Shown piece after piece: positions 15,007 through 15,126 of a stretch of 15,126 nucleotides of DNA. The notes under the pieces are model-generated. The model saw only the letters and a program-made list of their open reading frames with translations. It ran no database searches and had not been told where the DNA came from. The number at the start of each line of letters is the position of its first letter. The stretch's first letter is position 1. The position numbers and the translations under genes were made by a program. Source of the stretch: Bacteroidia bacterium (GTDB taxonomy: Bacteria; Bacteroidota; Bacteroidia; Bacteroidales; BM523). The stretch lies in assembly GCA_016209245.1 (NCBI GenBank), contig JACQWN010000008.1, positions 1 through 15,126 of the forward strand. The letters are read 5' to 3'.

Positions 15007-15126
15007 TTAATAACTATGTAATTTAGTTAGCGGTATATTGAAAGCTTCAAATATTTTTCTCTGTCTTTTTGATATTTCTGTGATAAAAGGCGTAGTATCA
15101 TAGAGTTTAACAATTTTAATTTTGCG
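15007..15126 (-). CDS. 3' end of an unidentified gene (partial, right edge)
   Basis: The minus-strand frame is open from the window edge to TAA at 15007-15009 and ends with RQRKIFEAFNIPLTKLHSY (39 residues visible). The residue composition and complete openness suggest a genuine C-terminus. A basic, helical ending of this kind occurs in several transposase families among others, but nothing here identifies it. The FISUMP scrap follows directly after its stop. Confidence 0.4.
   Translation of the reverse strand, partial: RKIKIVKLYDTTPFITEISKRQRKIFEAFNIPLTKLHSY

Overview
The window looks like a chromosomal segment of a Bacteroidota bacterium. The signs are: SprB-type surface repeats in a giant secreted protein; a Bacteroidota-style promoter (TTG, 19 nt, TATCTTTG) in front of it; A/T-rich gene starts without clear Shine-Dalgarno sequences; a MnmG of the Bacteroidota type; and intergenic DNA full of short palindromes. 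All recognisable genes lie on the minus strand, so the biological order runs from high to low coordinates.

Right end (about 13,760-15,126): degraded accessory DNA. It holds the 3' end of an unidentified gene at the edge, a scrap matching the C-terminus of FISUMP-type (Fibrobacter succinogenes major paralogous domain) proteins, a 53-bp near-perfect palindrome, an intact MNT-type nucleotidyltransferase (14351-14674), and its HEPN partner reduced to joined N- and C-terminal pieces. A 133-bp inverted-repeat element flanked by TA is fused to the HEPN remnant and supplies its stop codon.

Centre (9,171-13,756): housekeeping genes. mnmG (tRNA wobble-uridine modification) is followed by about 550 bp packed with small repeats and then by one ORF joining adenine deaminase and adenine phosphoribosyltransferase without a linker. 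A perfect parS sequence (TGTTCCACGTGGAACA) sits immediately after the mnmG stop codon. mnmG is a classic neighbour of replication origins and parAB in many bacteria, so this may be an origin-proximal ParB-binding site.

Left part (1-9,025): one giant surface-protein gene read leftwards from 9025 and leaving the window. It encodes about 3,000 residues here: a signal peptide, five SprB repeats, a long head region, six more SprB repeats, then a second head region resembling the first. The whole SprB-plus-head module therefore seems duplicated. The frame is broken once, near 6304-6335; reading is open on both sides in different frames, so this is a single indel, either a real mutation or an assembly error.

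The strongest points for follow-up are the parS site, the deaminase-phosphoribosyltransferase fusion, the duplicated giant adhesin with its frame break, and the decayed HEPN/MNT module beside a TA-flanked mobile-like element. I did not find a clear-cut new defence or biosynthetic system.
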